Of a stretch of 64,000 bases of DNA, positions 16,365 through 26,094 are shown one piece after another. The DNA is taken from positions 1,488,001 through 1,552,000 of the forward strand of contig OZ241900.1 of the NCBI GenBank assembly GCA_965203615.1. The letters are read 5' to 3'. The first letter of the stretch is position 1; the number at the start of each line of letters is the position of its first letter. The position numbers were made by a program, and so were the translations under genes. The stretch is from VXNE01 sp965203615. Lineage in GTDB: Bacteria; Pseudomonadota; Gammaproteobacteria; Pseudomonadales; Azotimanducaceae. The notes beneath the pieces are model-generated. The model saw only the letters and a program-made list of their open reading frames with translations. It was not told the origin of the DNA and did not search any database.

Positions 16365-16739
16365 GAGTGACCTCCTTTCATCAAGCCCAATATCCGCACC
16401 TTGGACAGAAAAGAGGATCGTGTCGTATCGATCTACAACCAGATGGGCATGGCCCTACCCGCGGATCAGGTGCGCTCTGGCACGCACCGGGTCACCGTAA
16501 CGCCATTCATCGAGGTCTGCAACAGGTGTCGAATCTCGATCAATCCGGCCTTGGGTATGATGCCGAACGAGACGTTTCCGAACACCCTGGACTCTGGGAG
16601 CAGTATCGGCAAAAGGTGCCATGGCGCATCGTGCCGGGGATCTACTAGGAACGGCACGTCAGACCTCATCCAACCTCTTAGACATGCCCGCGAGCGAATG
16701 GGTATGCTCTCTGATCCATTCGACTTTCGAAGCTCGGAT
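16365..16739. other. Intergenic stretch with open but unassigned frames
   Basis: Two plus-strand frames stay open across most of this stretch, one of them joined in frame to the peroxiredoxin. A second frame ends at 16648 with 'VPWRIVPGIY'. Neither matches a family I know, and neither has a good ribosome-binding site. It may be a decayed gene or simply the promoter region of the peroxiredoxin. Confidence 0.3.
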
Positions 16740-17213
16740 ATGGCTGCGCGCGGTGCGAAACTCGGGATCGGCGACGAGGCGCCCGATTTCGTCCTGCCGG
16801 CGGCGGACGGCGAGGACTTTTCGCTCCGTTCCCTGCGAGGCCGCAAGGTGGTGCTGTTCTTCTATCCCATGGACGAGTCGCCGGGTTGTACGATGCAGGC
16901 TCGCGGGTTCCGCGATCACTACGACGAGTTCGTCGCGTCGGGTACGGAGGTGGTGGGCATCAGTAGCGGTGGCGTCGCATCGCACGAGCGATTCGCGGAT
17001 CACCATTCGCTCCCTTTCCCCGTGTTGAGCGATCCCGGCAACAAGGTTCGCCGCACTTACGGCGCTTTCACCGGGCCGATTCCGGGCCGGATCACTTACC
17101 TGCTGGATGAGAACGGCGTGGTGTGTGACGTGTTCTCCGCGATATTCCGGCCGCTGGAGCACATTCGCCGCGCCCGGGAGTGGATCAGGTCGGAAACGAC
17201 CCAGGGCGAGTAG
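16740..17213 (+). CDS. Peroxiredoxin, BCP/PrxQ type, 1-Cys
   Basis: 157 residues from the ATG at 16740; the frame is open further upstream, but homologues begin near 'LGIGDEAPDFVLPAADGEDF'. The peroxidatic motif 'YPMDESPGCTMQARGF' places Cys_P at residue 50. The resolving Cys that BCP proteins often carry five residues later is Ala/Arg here, so it should act as a 1-Cys peroxiredoxin or use another thiol. The rest of the thioredoxin fold ('VLSDPGNKVRRTYGAF', 'ITYLLDENGVVCDVFS') is intact. Family members reduce peroxides in the cytoplasm. Confidence 0.87.
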   Translation: MAARGAKLGIGDEAPDFVLPAADGEDFSLRSLRGRKVVLFFYPMDESPGCTMQARGFRDHYDEFVASGTEVVGISSGGVASHERFADHHSLPFPVLSDPGNKVRRTYGAFTGPIPGRITYLLDENGVVCDVFSAIFRPLEHIRRAREWIRSETTQGE

Positions 17214-17310
17214 TCGCCAGCGCGACGGCTGTCGGCTTCCCCCTCTCCCTCTCCTCACTCCCCCCTCCGCCGGATACAATCGGCGTTCGCCCATTCCCGC
17301 ACTACGAACC

Positions 17311-19512
17311 ATGTATCGAGCTATCGCACTCGTCTCGGCGCTGACCTTGAGCGCCGCCGCCGAACAGTCACTCCCCGGGTTTACCGAAGCCGGCAGCAAG
17401 GCCCAGCGCGACCTTGAGGCCGAGTTCGACCGCCACCTCGACGCGTCCGACCTGCGCGCCTGGATGCACGAACTCGCCGGAGAACCCCATCACGTCGGTT
17501 CCAGCCACGGAAAGCGCAATGTCGAGACCCTGAAGCGCCTCTTCACCGAGTGGGGATACAACACCGAAATCGCAAGCTACGAGGTGCTGTTCCCGACGCC
17601 GACAACCCGGCGTCTCGAAATGATCGAACCGCACGCGTTCAGGGCGTCCCTGGCCGAACGTAGCGTGGCCGGGGACAAGAGCAGCGAATCGCCGGACGTT
17701 CTGCCTCCCTACAACGTCTTTTCGCCGGACGGGGACGTCACGGGTCAACTGGTCTACGTCAACTACGGCCTGCTCGAAGACTACGAACAGCTCGAGCGCT
17801 ACGGCATCGATGTCGCCGGCAAGATCGTGATCGTCCGATACGGATACGCCTTTCGCGCCATCAAGCCGAAACTCGCCGCCGAACGCGGCGCCATCGGGTG
17901 TCTCATCTACTCGGATCCCGCCGACGACGGCTATGTCCTGGGCGAGGCATACCCGGAGGGTCCGTTCAAGAACGACAGCGCGGTGCAGCGCGGGACGATC
18001 AAGTACACGCCCCTATACGGCGGCGACCCGCTGACCCCGGGTTGGGCCGCCACCGCCGGCGCCAAACGGCTCGACCTCGAGGAGTCGAAATCGCTCGCGA
18101 CGATACCGACGCTGCCTATCAGCCACGGCGATGCATTGCCGTTGCTCGACGCCATCGAAGGACCCGTGGCACCAGCAGAGTGGCGTGGCGGACTGCCCAT
18201 CACGTACCGCATCGGCCCCGGTCCGGCTACCGTCCGCCTGACGCTCGAGTTCGACTGGAACACCGTCACCGCGCAGAACGTCATTGCGACGCGCGAGGGG
18301 GCGGTCTGGCCGGACCAGTGGGTGATTCGGGGCAACCACCACGATGCCTGGAACCACGGCGCGCGCGATCCCGTTTCCGGCCTGGTCTCGATGCTGGCGG
18401 AAGCGAGAGCGATCGGCAGGCTTGCCCAGGCGCCGGCGCGAACCATCGTCTTCGCCGCCTGGGACGCTGAAGAGCAGGGTCTCATGGGTTCCGCCGAGTG
18501 GGTGGAGGAGCACCGCGAGGAACTTGACCAAAAGGCGGTGCTATACACCAATACGGATGGCATGACCCGCGGCTTTGTGCGTATCGGCGGCAGCCATTCC
18601 CTCGAGAAGTTCTTCAACGCGGTGCAGCGTGATGTGATCGACCCGCAGACCGGGCTATCGGTCGCGGACCGCAACCGCGCACGTATTCGCGTGAGCGGCG
18701 AAGAAGCCGACGTCATGGATCTCGACGAACGCGGGGATCTGCGCCTGTCGGCACTCGGGTCCGGTTCGGACTACACCGCGTTTCTGCATCACGCGGGTAT
18801 CGCCACCGCCAACGTGTCCATCAGCGGCGAGGGGCGGGGCGGCAACTACCACACGCTCTATGACACGGTGGAGCACTACGAGCGTTTCGGCGACCCGGGA
18901 TACGTGTACGGCGTCGTGATGGCCCAGGTCACCGGCCGCGCAACGCTGCGCATGGCCAACGCGCGGTTGCTGCCGTTCGATTTCTCCAGCCTGGTCGAGA
19001 CAGTGAAGGGCTACGTAACGGAACTGGAAACCTTCGCTGATTCCGAGCGGAAGGAAGTCGCGCGGGTCAACGGCCTGATCGACAGCGGGGCCTTTGCGGC
19101 GGCGCTCGACCCCACCAGGGCGCTGGGTCCCCCCGCGCGGCGGCAGAGTGTTCCGCATTTCAACTTCGCGCCTGTTCACAACGCGCTCTCCCGTGTCCAA
19201 GCCGCACTCGACGACTACGCCGTCAACCCGGAAGTTGACGATTCCGTGCTCGCCGAAATCAATCGGCTGCTCTTCACGGGCGAACGGCTGCTGACCCGGG
19301 CAGAAGGTCTGCCCGGGCGCCCCTGGTATCGCTACCAGATCTACGCGCCCGGCTACTACACGGGATACGGCGCGAAGACCCTGCCATGGATTCGGGAAGC
19401 CATTGAGCACCGGGAATATGAGCAGGTGCCGGCAGGTGTGGATGCGGTGGCCGCGACGATGCAGGCGTTGGCTGCGCGCATCGAGGACATCAAGACCCTC
19501 GCACAAGAATGA
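17311..19512 (+). CDS. M28 metallopeptidase, glutamate carboxypeptidase II-like
   Basis: 733 residues from the ATG at 17311, with a short signal-like N-terminus 'MYRAIALVSALTLSAAAEQ'. A protease-associated domain (about 125-290) is inserted before the zinc peptidase. Metal and catalytic residues are visible: 'GNHHDAWNHGARDP' (His344/Asp353 region), 'DAEEQGLMGS', 'YTNTDG' and 'GGNYHTLYDTVEHY'. The C-terminal ~150 residues match the transferrin-receptor-like dimerisation domain. The enzyme should release amino acids from peptides in the periplasm. Its stop overlaps the methyltransferase start (ATGA), and a TonB receptor follows, suggesting a peptide-uptake operon. Confidence 0.9.
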   Translation: MYRAIALVSALTLSAAAEQSLPGFTEAGSKAQRDLEAEFDRHLDASDLRAWMHELAGEPHHVGSSHGKRNVETLKRLFTEWGYNTEIASYEVLFPTPTTRRLEMIEPHAFRASLAERSVAGDKSSESPDVLPPYNVFSPDGDVTGQLVYVNYGLLEDYEQLERYGIDVAGKIVIVRYGYAFRAIKPKLAAERGAIGCLIYSDPADDGYVLGEAYPEGPFKNDSAVQRGTIKYTPLYGGDPLTPGWAATAGAKRLDLEESKSLATIPTLPISHGDALPLLDAIEGPVAPAEWRGGLPITYRIGPGPATVRLTLEFDWNTVTAQNVIATREGAVWPDQWVIRGNHHDAWNHGARDPVSGLVSMLAEARAIGRLAQAPARTIVFAAWDAEEQGLMGSAEWVEEHREELDQKAVLYTNTDGMTRGFVRIGGSHSLEKFFNAVQRDVIDPQTGLSVADRNRARIRVSGEEADVMDLDERGDLRLSALGSGSDYTAFLHHAGIATANVSISGEGRGGNYHTLYDTVEHYERFGDPGYVYGVVMAQVTGRATLRMANARLLPFDFSSLVETVKGYVTELETFADSERKEVARVNGLIDSGAFAAALDPTRALGPPARRQSVPHFNFAPVHNALSRVQAALDDYAVNPEVDDSVLAEINRLLFTGERLLTRAEGLPGRPWYRYQIYAPGYYTGYGAKTLPWIREAIEHREYEQVPAGVDAVAATMQALAARIEDIKTLAQE

Positions 19513-20276
19513 ACGCGCCCCGCGAGCATGTCCGCCGCAACCGCGCGGCCTGGCAAGAGTTCGCAGCACGCTACGCCGAAAGCGGCGGCAACGCCTGGGC
19601 GGCCCCGGAACCGTACTGGGGCATCTGGAAGCTACCGGAAAAGGATCTCAAACTGCTGCCGGACGATCTGACCGGCAAACAGTGCCTCGAGATCGGCTGT
19701 GGAACCGCCTACGTTTCTGCCTGGATGGCGCGGCGAGGCGCAGAGGCGGTCGGCACCGACCCGACGCCGAACCAGCTCGCCACGGCGAATGGCCTGCGCG
19801 CCCGGCATGCACTCCCGATATCCCTGGTTGAGGCAATCGGCGAACAACTGCCTTTCGAGGACGACAGTTTCGATTTCGCGATCTCGGAATACGGCGCCGC
19901 GCTCTGGGCCGATCCACTGCGTTGGGTTCCGGAGGCCGCGCGCGTGCTACGCCCCGGCAGTCAACTGGTATTCATGACCAACGCCGGAATCGCCATCACC
20001 TGCATGCCGGATGCCGAAACGGAGAAGATGTCGGCGACGCTGCAACGACCCTACCTCGGGCTTTACAGTATCGAATGGACGGACGATGACAAAGTCGAGT
20101 TTTACCTGACCCACGGACGGTGGATCGAATTGTTGACAGGCAATGGCTTCGTCATCGAACGGCTGTTGGAACTCGGCGCGCCGCCGGGTGCGGAGACGCG
20201 CTATGCCTGGGCAGACGCCGAATGGGCCCGGCACTGGCCCTCGGAGGAAGTATGGGTCGCGCGCTACCAACCCTGA
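19509..20276 (+). CDS. SAM-dependent methyltransferase (class I)
   Basis: 255 residues. The SAM-binding motif I is 'CLEIGCGTAYVSAWMARRG', followed by the acidic residue in 'AVGTDPT', motif 'LPFEDDSFDFAISEYGAALW' and 'EAARVLRPGSQLVFM'. This is the Methyltransf_11 pattern; small-molecule substrates are usual. It overlaps the peptidase by four bases and the TonB receptor by 25 bases, so the three are cotranscribed. The substrate is unknown. Confidence 0.88.
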   Translation: MNAPREHVRRNRAAWQEFAARYAESGGNAWAAPEPYWGIWKLPEKDLKLLPDDLTGKQCLEIGCGTAYVSAWMARRGAEAVGTDPTPNQLATANGLRARHALPISLVEAIGEQLPFEDDSFDFAISEYGAALWADPLRWVPEAARVLRPGSQLVFMTNAGIAITCMPDAETEKMSATLQRPYLGLYSIEWTDDDKVEFYLTHGRWIELLTGNGFVIERLLELGAPPGAETRYAWADAEWARHWPSEEVWVARYQP

Positions 20277-23185
20277 CCGACACGCGCTTCGCGCACGCAT
20301 CCATCGCACTCGCGATGCTCATGAGCTGGCCTGATGCGGCGGCAGGGACCGCCGACGAACCGGCGTTCGACGAGGAGATCATCGTCACCGGCTCGCGTAT
20401 CCGGCGCGACGCCCTCACGGCACGGGATTCCGTTCTCGCGATCGAGGCCGAAGATGGCGACCGCACGGGATTGACATCGCTCGGCGAAATGCTGGCGCGG
20501 CTGTCCGTGTCCGGCTCGCCCCTGACCACCCGGTTCAACAGCAGCGGCAACTTTGGTTTTCCAGCGGATGGCGGCGGCGTGGCGGCCGGCGCGTCGCAGG
20601 TCGATCTTCGGCATCTCGGATCGAAACGCGTGCTGGTGCTGGTGGATGGCGTCCGCTGGGTGAACGGCTCATCGGGAAGCGGCGTTTCCGGCGCCACCGA
20701 TCTCAATACCATCCCGGCTTCCGTCGTCCAGCGCGTGGAAGTGCTGCGAGATGGCGCATCCGCGATCTATGGCTCCGACGCCATCGCGGGCGTGGTGAAC
20801 GTCATTACCCGCGGAGCCAGTGGTTTCTCGGCGAGCGCCTACGGTGGCAGCTACGAGGCTGGCGGAGAGACGAGCGACCTCGAGCTGTCCCTCGGCGGCG
20901 AGCGCGGCGCCACGTCCGCTTCGGTATACCTGAGCTACACCGATCAGAAACGCGTGAATGCAGCAGACCACGAACTGACGCGTTGGCCGAAACCAGGCAC
21001 CGGCGTCACCCACGGCAGCACTTTCACGCCCCAGGGACGCATCATCTTCACCGATCCCCATACGGGCACGTTCGTCAACTGCGCCCTGGACGACGGCGTG
21101 ACCGGCTCGCCGGTCTACGATCCAGCCGATCCGTGCGGGCCGAACGATGACTACCATCCATGGACCAACGCGGACCGGTTCAACTACGCGTCCCACAACC
21201 TCACGCTCACTCCCTCGGAGCGCACAGGCGTATTCGGGCGGCTTGAGCACCACGCATCGGACAGCTTTCGCCTGTACGCGCGGGCATTCCTCAACCGGCG
21301 TGAATCCATCAACCAGGGGGCACCCGAACCGGTGTGGGCGGGAACATTGATCGGGACCGGAAGCCTCATGGACGCGATCGTGATCGACGCCACCAGCCCG
21401 TACAACCCATTCGGCTTCGATATCGGGCCGGGTGCCCTGGTGACAAGGCGGCCGCTGGAAAGCGGTCCCCGCGTATTCCAACAGGACGTGGAGACCCGAT
21501 ACCTCGCCGCCGGCGCCGAAGGCGAGCGGGCCGTTTTTGACCGCTCTCTCTATTGGGACGCCAACATCGTGTGGTCGAAGAACTCGGCGCATCAGACCAA
21601 GAACGGCGCGCACAATGCCCGCAAGATGCTGCGGGCGCTCGGTCCTCCGGACGCATGCGCCAGGATTGCCGGCTGCGTGCCGCTCAACCTGTTTGGCGGA
21701 CAGGGATCGGGCAGCGGCACGATCACGCCCGAGATGCTGGGCTGGATCGGCTTCGTGCAGCGCGACTACAGCGAACAGTCGTTCAGGAGTTTCACCTTCA
21801 ATGTCACGGGAGACCTGGCCGAGTTGCCGGCCGGGCCGATGGCTTTCGCAACCGGCATCGAACGGCGCTCGCAGGAGGGCCGATTCGACCCCGATCCCGT
21901 CGTATCGGCGGGAGACACCGCAGGGCTGCCCGCGCAACCCACGGCTGGAGCCTTTGACGTCACCGAGTGGTACGCCGAAGTCGAGGCGCCGCTGGTTTCC
22001 GGGGCCAGGGGGGCGGACCTGATCGACCTGTCGGCCGCGATCCGCTACTTCGACTACAGCACGTTCGACAGCGGCACCACGGCCAAGATCGGCATGCGCT
22101 GGCAGCCGGTCCCGAGCGTGCTGTTTCGCGCCGCCTGGACGGAGGGCTTCCGCGCGCCGAACATCGGCGAACTGTTCGGTGGTCTGACACGGCTCGATGC
22201 GGCCATCTCGGACCCCTGCGCCGGTTTCCTGACCACCAACGTCGGCCAGACCGTGATCGACAACTGCGTCGCCGCGGGCGTCCCCACCGACGGCAGCTAT
22301 ACGCAACTCGGCGGCCAGCTAAGTGTGATGACCGGCGGCAATGCACTGCTCAAACCCGAGACTTCCCGGAGCCACAGCCTTGCCATCACCTGGCGACCTG
22401 GCTGGGCCCTGGAAACGGACTGGATCGACGACCTTCGATTCGAACTCGCGCGTTACGCCCACGAGGTCGACGATGCCATCACGGGTTTCGACGCCCAGAC
22501 CGTGCTGGATGGCTGCTACCGCGAGGGCGTCGGCGCCTTTTGTCGACTCGTCCAACGCCATGACAGCGGCGGCATCGCTCAGTTCCGCAACACGCTGTTC
22601 AACGTCGGGGCGATACGCACCGATGGCTGGGACTTTGGCGTCTCCTGGGAGTCAGCGTCCGGTTGGCGGGTACAGTGGCGCGGCACGCACCTGGCCGAAT
22701 ACACGGAACTGTTGAAGGACACCACGGGTGCGGTCATCGAGACGCGATCTCTCGAGGGAAAGACCGAGGCCGACCGGGGCAAACCGGCGTGGAAGTCGAC
22801 GCTCGCGGTCGACTGGACCCGTGCCAGTTGGAACGCGTCCTGGACGGTCCGCTACATCCATGGCATGACCGAGCGGTGCTCCGACTTCCTTGACGGATCC
22901 CCGGACAGCCTGACGAACCTCGGGCTCTGCTCGAAGCCCGACCCGACGGACAACAGCGCCTCGAGGAACCGTCTGGCGAGCACCACCTACCACGACGTCC
23001 AGGCGAGTTACACGTATCCCGGGCACAACGGCCACATCGTCGTCGCGCTCGGCGCAAACAACCTGCTCGACCAAGACCCGCCAGCCAGCCAGAGCGCTTC
23101 GCTCAACGGCTACGACGCATCGGTTTACGACATTCCGGGCGGTCGCTTCCTGTATGTCCGCGTGGCCTACGCTACCGATCCTTAG
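20252..23185 (+). CDS. TonB-dependent outer-membrane receptor
   Basis: 977 residues from an ATG at 20252 with GGAGGAAG upstream. A signal peptide is followed by 'EEIIVTGSRIRRDALTARDS', a TonB-box/plug junction pattern. The plug holds 'LRHLGSKRVLVLVDGVRWVN', 'IPASVVQRVEVLRDGASAIY' and 'GSDAIAGVVNVITR'. A long beta-barrel follows, with the conserved 'ETSRSHSLAITW' and a C-terminal aromatic strand ('FLYVRVAYATDP'). It imports a bulky substrate across the outer membrane using TonB energy. Position after an M28 peptidase suggests peptides or peptide-bound ligands, by inference. Confidence 0.93.
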   Translation: MGRALPTLTDTRFAHASIALAMLMSWPDAAAGTADEPAFDEEIIVTGSRIRRDALTARDSVLAIEAEDGDRTGLTSLGEMLARLSVSGSPLTTRFNSSGNFGFPADGGGVAAGASQVDLRHLGSKRVLVLVDGVRWVNGSSGSGVSGATDLNTIPASVVQRVEVLRDGASAIYGSDAIAGVVNVITRGASGFSASAYGGSYEAGGETSDLELSLGGERGATSASVYLSYTDQKRVNAADHELTRWPKPGTGVTHGSTFTPQGRIIFTDPHTGTFVNCALDDGVTGSPVYDPADPCGPNDDYHPWTNADRFNYASHNLTLTPSERTGVFGRLEHHASDSFRLYARAFLNRRESINQGAPEPVWAGTLIGTGSLMDAIVIDATSPYNPFGFDIGPGALVTRRPLESGPRVFQQDVETRYLAAGAEGERAVFDRSLYWDANIVWSKNSAHQTKNGAHNARKMLRALGPPDACARIAGCVPLNLFGGQGSGSGTITPEMLGWIGFVQRDYSEQSFRSFTFNVTGDLAELPAGPMAFATGIERRSQEGRFDPDPVVSAGDTAGLPAQPTAGAFDVTEWYAEVEAPLVSGARGADLIDLSAAIRYFDYSTFDSGTTAKIGMRWQPVPSVLFRAAWTEGFRAPNIGELFGGLTRLDAAISDPCAGFLTTNVGQTVIDNCVAAGVPTDGSYTQLGGQLSVMTGGNALLKPETSRSHSLAITWRPGWALETDWIDDLRFELARYAHEVDDAITGFDAQTVLDGCYREGVGAFCRLVQRHDSGGIAQFRNTLFNVGAIRTDGWDFGVSWESASGWRVQWRGTHLAEYTELLKDTTGAVIETRSLEGKTEADRGKPAWKSTLAVDWTRASWNASWTVRYIHGMTERCSDFLDGSPDSLTNLGLCSKPDPTDNSASRNRLASTTYHDVQASYTYPGHNGHIVVALGANNLLDQDPPASQSASLNGYDASVYDIPGGRFLYVRVAYATDP

Positions 23186-23381
23186 CCGGTTCACATTTCA
23201 CCCCCGAGTCGAACTGGTGTGACCCTCGCCGGGCCGCTTGCCTGAGCCGGCCCGGCCGCCCTTGTCATCGCGATCCGTCTACAGCCATCATTGCCGGTAT
23301 TCGTCCTGCCTCCTTCCATCGCCGTGAGAACAACGGCGGGAGCCAGCCCTCCGAAGATGCCGAGATGGGACGCGTCATGTC

Positions 23382-24983
23382 ATGTCAAGACTAGAGCACA
23401 AGACTCCGTATCCGGCGGAACCCGCTACCCGGGCTTCCGTCCTGTCCGTGATGCGCGGCATCGCGCTGCCGGTCTACCTGCCGTCGTTCTTCTCGGCGAT
23501 CGCGCAGAACGCCATGCAGATCATGCTGCCGCTCTATGCCCTCGAGATTGGCGGTGGCCCGGCGTTGGCCGCCACGGTCGTGGGTCTGCGCGGCGCGGGG
23601 ACGATGTTGATGGACGTACCCGCCGGCATGCTGGTCACCCGCATCGGCGACCGCGGCGTGATGATCGTGGGACTCGTAGCCGCGACGGTCGCCACCTTCA
23701 TGGCCGCCGCCGCGACCGAAGTCACCCTGCTCTCCTTCGCCGCACTCGGTTTCGGCGCCGGGGCCGGCATCTGGGTGCTCGGGCGGGTCACGTTCATTAC
23801 CGACACCGTGCGCCTCGATCAGCGCGGCCGCGTGATCTCCCTGATGGCGGGCATGCAACGCGCCGGGGCGTTCGTGGGCCCCGTGATCGCGGGTGTCGGC
23901 GCCGACATGATCGGATATCGCGCGGTGTTCGTGGGCGCGGGCATCCTGTGGGCGGTCTCCCTCGTGATCGTGATGATCTTCGCGCGCAGCGCCCGGCCTG
24001 CCGAAGGACTTGAGCGTACCCGCCTCGCGCACATCGTGTGGACGCACAAGCGGATTTTCGCGACGGCCGGAAGCGTCATGGTCGTGTTGATGTTCCTCAG
24101 AACCGGGGTTCGACTGATGATTCCGCTGGTCGGCGCCGAGATGGGGTTCTCGGCCGCCGAAATCGGATTGGCGTACAGCCTCTCCTCGGCGGTCGACATG
24201 ATCATGTTCTATCCCGCCGGCATGATCATCGACCTGGCCGGCCGCAGGTGGGCATTGGGGCCCGCCATGCTGCTGCTGGGCATCGGTGTCGCCCTGCTTC
24301 CCTTCGCCAGCGGCTTCTGGACCTTCACCGCCGCGGGTGTCCTGGCCGGGCTCGGCAACGGTTTCGGCACCGGCATCTTCATGACCCTCGGTGGCGACCT
24401 GTCACCCGCGCAGGGGCGCGGCGAGTTCCTCGGTGTCTGGCGGCTCGTGGGCGACGCGGGCGCGGCGGTGGGACCTTTCATCATGGGGCCATTGGCGCAA
24501 TGGACGTCGATGGCCATCGCCTGCACCTCCACCGGCGGGATGGCCCTTGTGGGCATCGTTTTGCTGATAGTCTTCGTGCCCGAGACGCTCCGCCGACCCT
24601 CGGCGATCACCCTTCCATGGAACAAACGTGTCCGGGGAGCGCCAGCGACCCAGCGCGATTGTTCCATGGTCGACGAGCGGGGCCGGGCCACAGGCGAAGC
24701 CGAAGGCTGCGGCTGTGGGGCACTTCCATGGAACAAACGTGTCCGGGGAGCGCCAGCGACCCAGCGCGATTGTTCCATGGTCGACGAGCGGGGCCGGGCC
24801 ACAGGCGAAGCCGAAGGCTGCGGCTGTGGGGCACTTCCATGGAACAAACGTGTCCGGGGAGCGCCAGCGACCCAGCGCGATTGTTCCATGGTCGACGAGC
24901 GGGGCCGGGCCACAGGCGAAGCCGAAGGCTGCGGCTGTGGGGCACTCGCGAGTCACGAAGAACGACAAGGACGGGAAAGATGA
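23382..24983 (+). CDS. MFS transporter with repeat-derived C-terminal tail
   Basis: 533 residues. Residues 1-410 form twelve predicted membrane helices of a major facilitator, with 'RGAGTMLMDVPAGMLVTRIG' carrying the loop 2-3 motif and a natural end around 'FVPETLRRPSAI'. The final ~120 residues come from three tandem 111-bp units, each encoding the same 37-residue hydrophilic block starting 'LPWNKRVRGAPATQRDCSMV'. The tail is therefore an added sequence, not part of the fold. The stop overlaps the next start (ATGA), coupling it to a luciferase-like oxidoreductase. Substrate unknown. Confidence 0.85.
   Translation: MSRLEHKTPYPAEPATRASVLSVMRGIALPVYLPSFFSAIAQNAMQIMLPLYALEIGGGPALAATVVGLRGAGTMLMDVPAGMLVTRIGDRGVMIVGLVAATVATFMAAAATEVTLLSFAALGFGAGAGIWVLGRVTFITDTVRLDQRGRVISLMAGMQRAGAFVGPVIAGVGADMIGYRAVFVGAGILWAVSLVIVMIFARSARPAEGLERTRLAHIVWTHKRIFATAGSVMVVLMFLRTGVRLMIPLVGAEMGFSAAEIGLAYSLSSAVDMIMFYPAGMIIDLAGRRWALGPAMLLLGIGVALLPFASGFWTFTAAGVLAGLGNGFGTGIFMTLGGDLSPAQGRGEFLGVWRLVGDAGAAVGPFIMGPLAQWTSMAIACTSTGGMALVGIVLLIVFVPETLRRPSAITLPWNKRVRGAPATQRDCSMVDERGRATGEAEGCGCGALPWNKRVRGAPATQRDCSMVDERGRATGEAEGCGCGALPWNKRVRGAPATQRDCSMVDERGRATGEAEGCGCGALASHEERQGRER
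24612..24944 (+). repeat. Three tandem 111-bp repeats
   Basis: Units start at 24612, 24723 and 24834 and appear identical by eye. Each has CCATGGAACAA and its inverted copy TTGTTCCATGG about 33 bases apart, plus a second dyad CCACAG..CTGTGG. The unit length is a multiple of three, so the host reading frame is kept, and several other frames also stay open. Confidence 0.92.
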
Positions 24984-26026
24984 ACAATCCCAAGACCATA
25001 CGAGACGGCCTCGGGTTCGGCCTGAATCGACTCGATCACAGGTCGCCGCTGCGATTCGCGGCAGATGCCGCGCAGCTCGAAGGACTGGGTTGGCACTACG
25101 GGTTCCTCGCTTCCTCACCGCTCCTGGTACAGGACCCGTACGTGTTGCTCGCCGGGGCCCTGCGGGAGACGCGGTCCATCACCCTCGGGACACTGATCGA
25201 GAACCCCGTGATGCGGCATCCCGCAGTTATCGCGGGATCGGTCGCGACGATCGACCGGCTGGACCCCGGGCGCATGATATTGGGCATGGGGGTGGGCGAT
25301 ACCGCCGTCCGCCTCATGGGCAAGCGCCCCGCCACCGTCGCGGCGTTCGAAGAAGCGATCGTCACCATCAAGTCACTCACGGCCAGCGAGCAGGTGGCCG
25401 TCGACGCCGCGCGACCGGCGGTGCTTCGCCATGCCTCGCCGGTGCCCGTCTGGGTCGCCACGCAAGGCCCCAGAACCCTGCGCATGGCCGGCCGCGTCGC
25501 CGATGGCGTCTTCATCCGCGTCGGCACGCACGAAACGAACCTGCGCCTCGCCGTCGAGCATGTTCACGCGGGTGCCAGGGAAGCAGGCCGGGACCCCAGC
25601 GAAGTGCGTATCGGCTGCGTCTTCCACACCATCGCCGATCCAGACCGCGAGCGGGTGGGTCGAATCGGCCGCGCCGCGGCCGCCGGCTATTACGAGTATT
25701 CGCCCGTGCTGTTCGAGAACATCGATATGCCCTGGACCGGCGAAGACTCGGCTGTCCTGAAACGGCAGGTCTGGCCCGATTTCCACCACGACCCGGACCT
25801 TGAGGCCGCCGGCGACGTCGTCTCCTTCCTGCCGGACGAAGCGGTCGACGCGTTCACGCTGCACGGTTCCTTCGAGGAGATCACGGAGCAGATCAAGACC
25901 ATTCTCGGATACGGCCTGCCGATCGAGATCGTCATACCGCACCCGATGCCGACGCCACCCCCGATATCGGAGGGTGGTTACGATTACGCGCGAAGGTTCG
26001 CGGAGGCGGTTTTTCCAGCGTTCTGA
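24980..26026 (+). CDS. LLM-class (luciferase-like) flavin/F420 oxidoreductase
   Basis: 348 residues from an ATG overlapping the transporter stop. TIM-barrel signatures include 'ITLGTLIENPVMRHPAVIAG', 'VATIDRLDPGRMILGMGVGD' and 'VPVWVATQGPRTLRMAGRVA'. This resembles F420-dependent methylene-H4MPT reductase-like members of the bacterial luciferase superfamily; whether it uses F420 or FMN cannot be decided. Coupling to the MFS transporter suggests catabolism or modification of the imported compound. 'SEGGYDYARRFAEAVFPAF' is a family-like ending. Confidence 0.87.
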   Translation: MNNPKTIRDGLGFGLNRLDHRSPLRFAADAAQLEGLGWHYGFLASSPLLVQDPYVLLAGALRETRSITLGTLIENPVMRHPAVIAGSVATIDRLDPGRMILGMGVGDTAVRLMGKRPATVAAFEEAIVTIKSLTASEQVAVDAARPAVLRHASPVPVWVATQGPRTLRMAGRVADGVFIRVGTHETNLRLAVEHVHAGAREAGRDPSEVRIGCVFHTIADPDRERVGRIGRAAAAGYYEYSPVLFENIDMPWTGEDSAVLKRQVWPDFHHDPDLEAAGDVVSFLPDEAVDAFTLHGSFEEITEQIKTILGYGLPIEIVIPHPMPTPPPISEGGYDYARRFAEAVFPAF

Positions 26027-26094
26027 ACTCTCGCTCCGTGTCCTCCCGGAGCGCTTTCCCTGTATGCTTTGCAGGGAGAACACGGGAGGATTTC

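Noticed and set aside
20669..22306. Long minus-strand open frame opposite the TonB receptor
   Set aside because: Antisense artefact of GC-rich coding sequence; no recognisable motifs.
24612..24944. Tandem repeats considered as a CRISPR array
   Set aside because: Units are 111 bp, apparently identical throughout with no unique spacers, and lie in a coding frame; no cas genes nearby.
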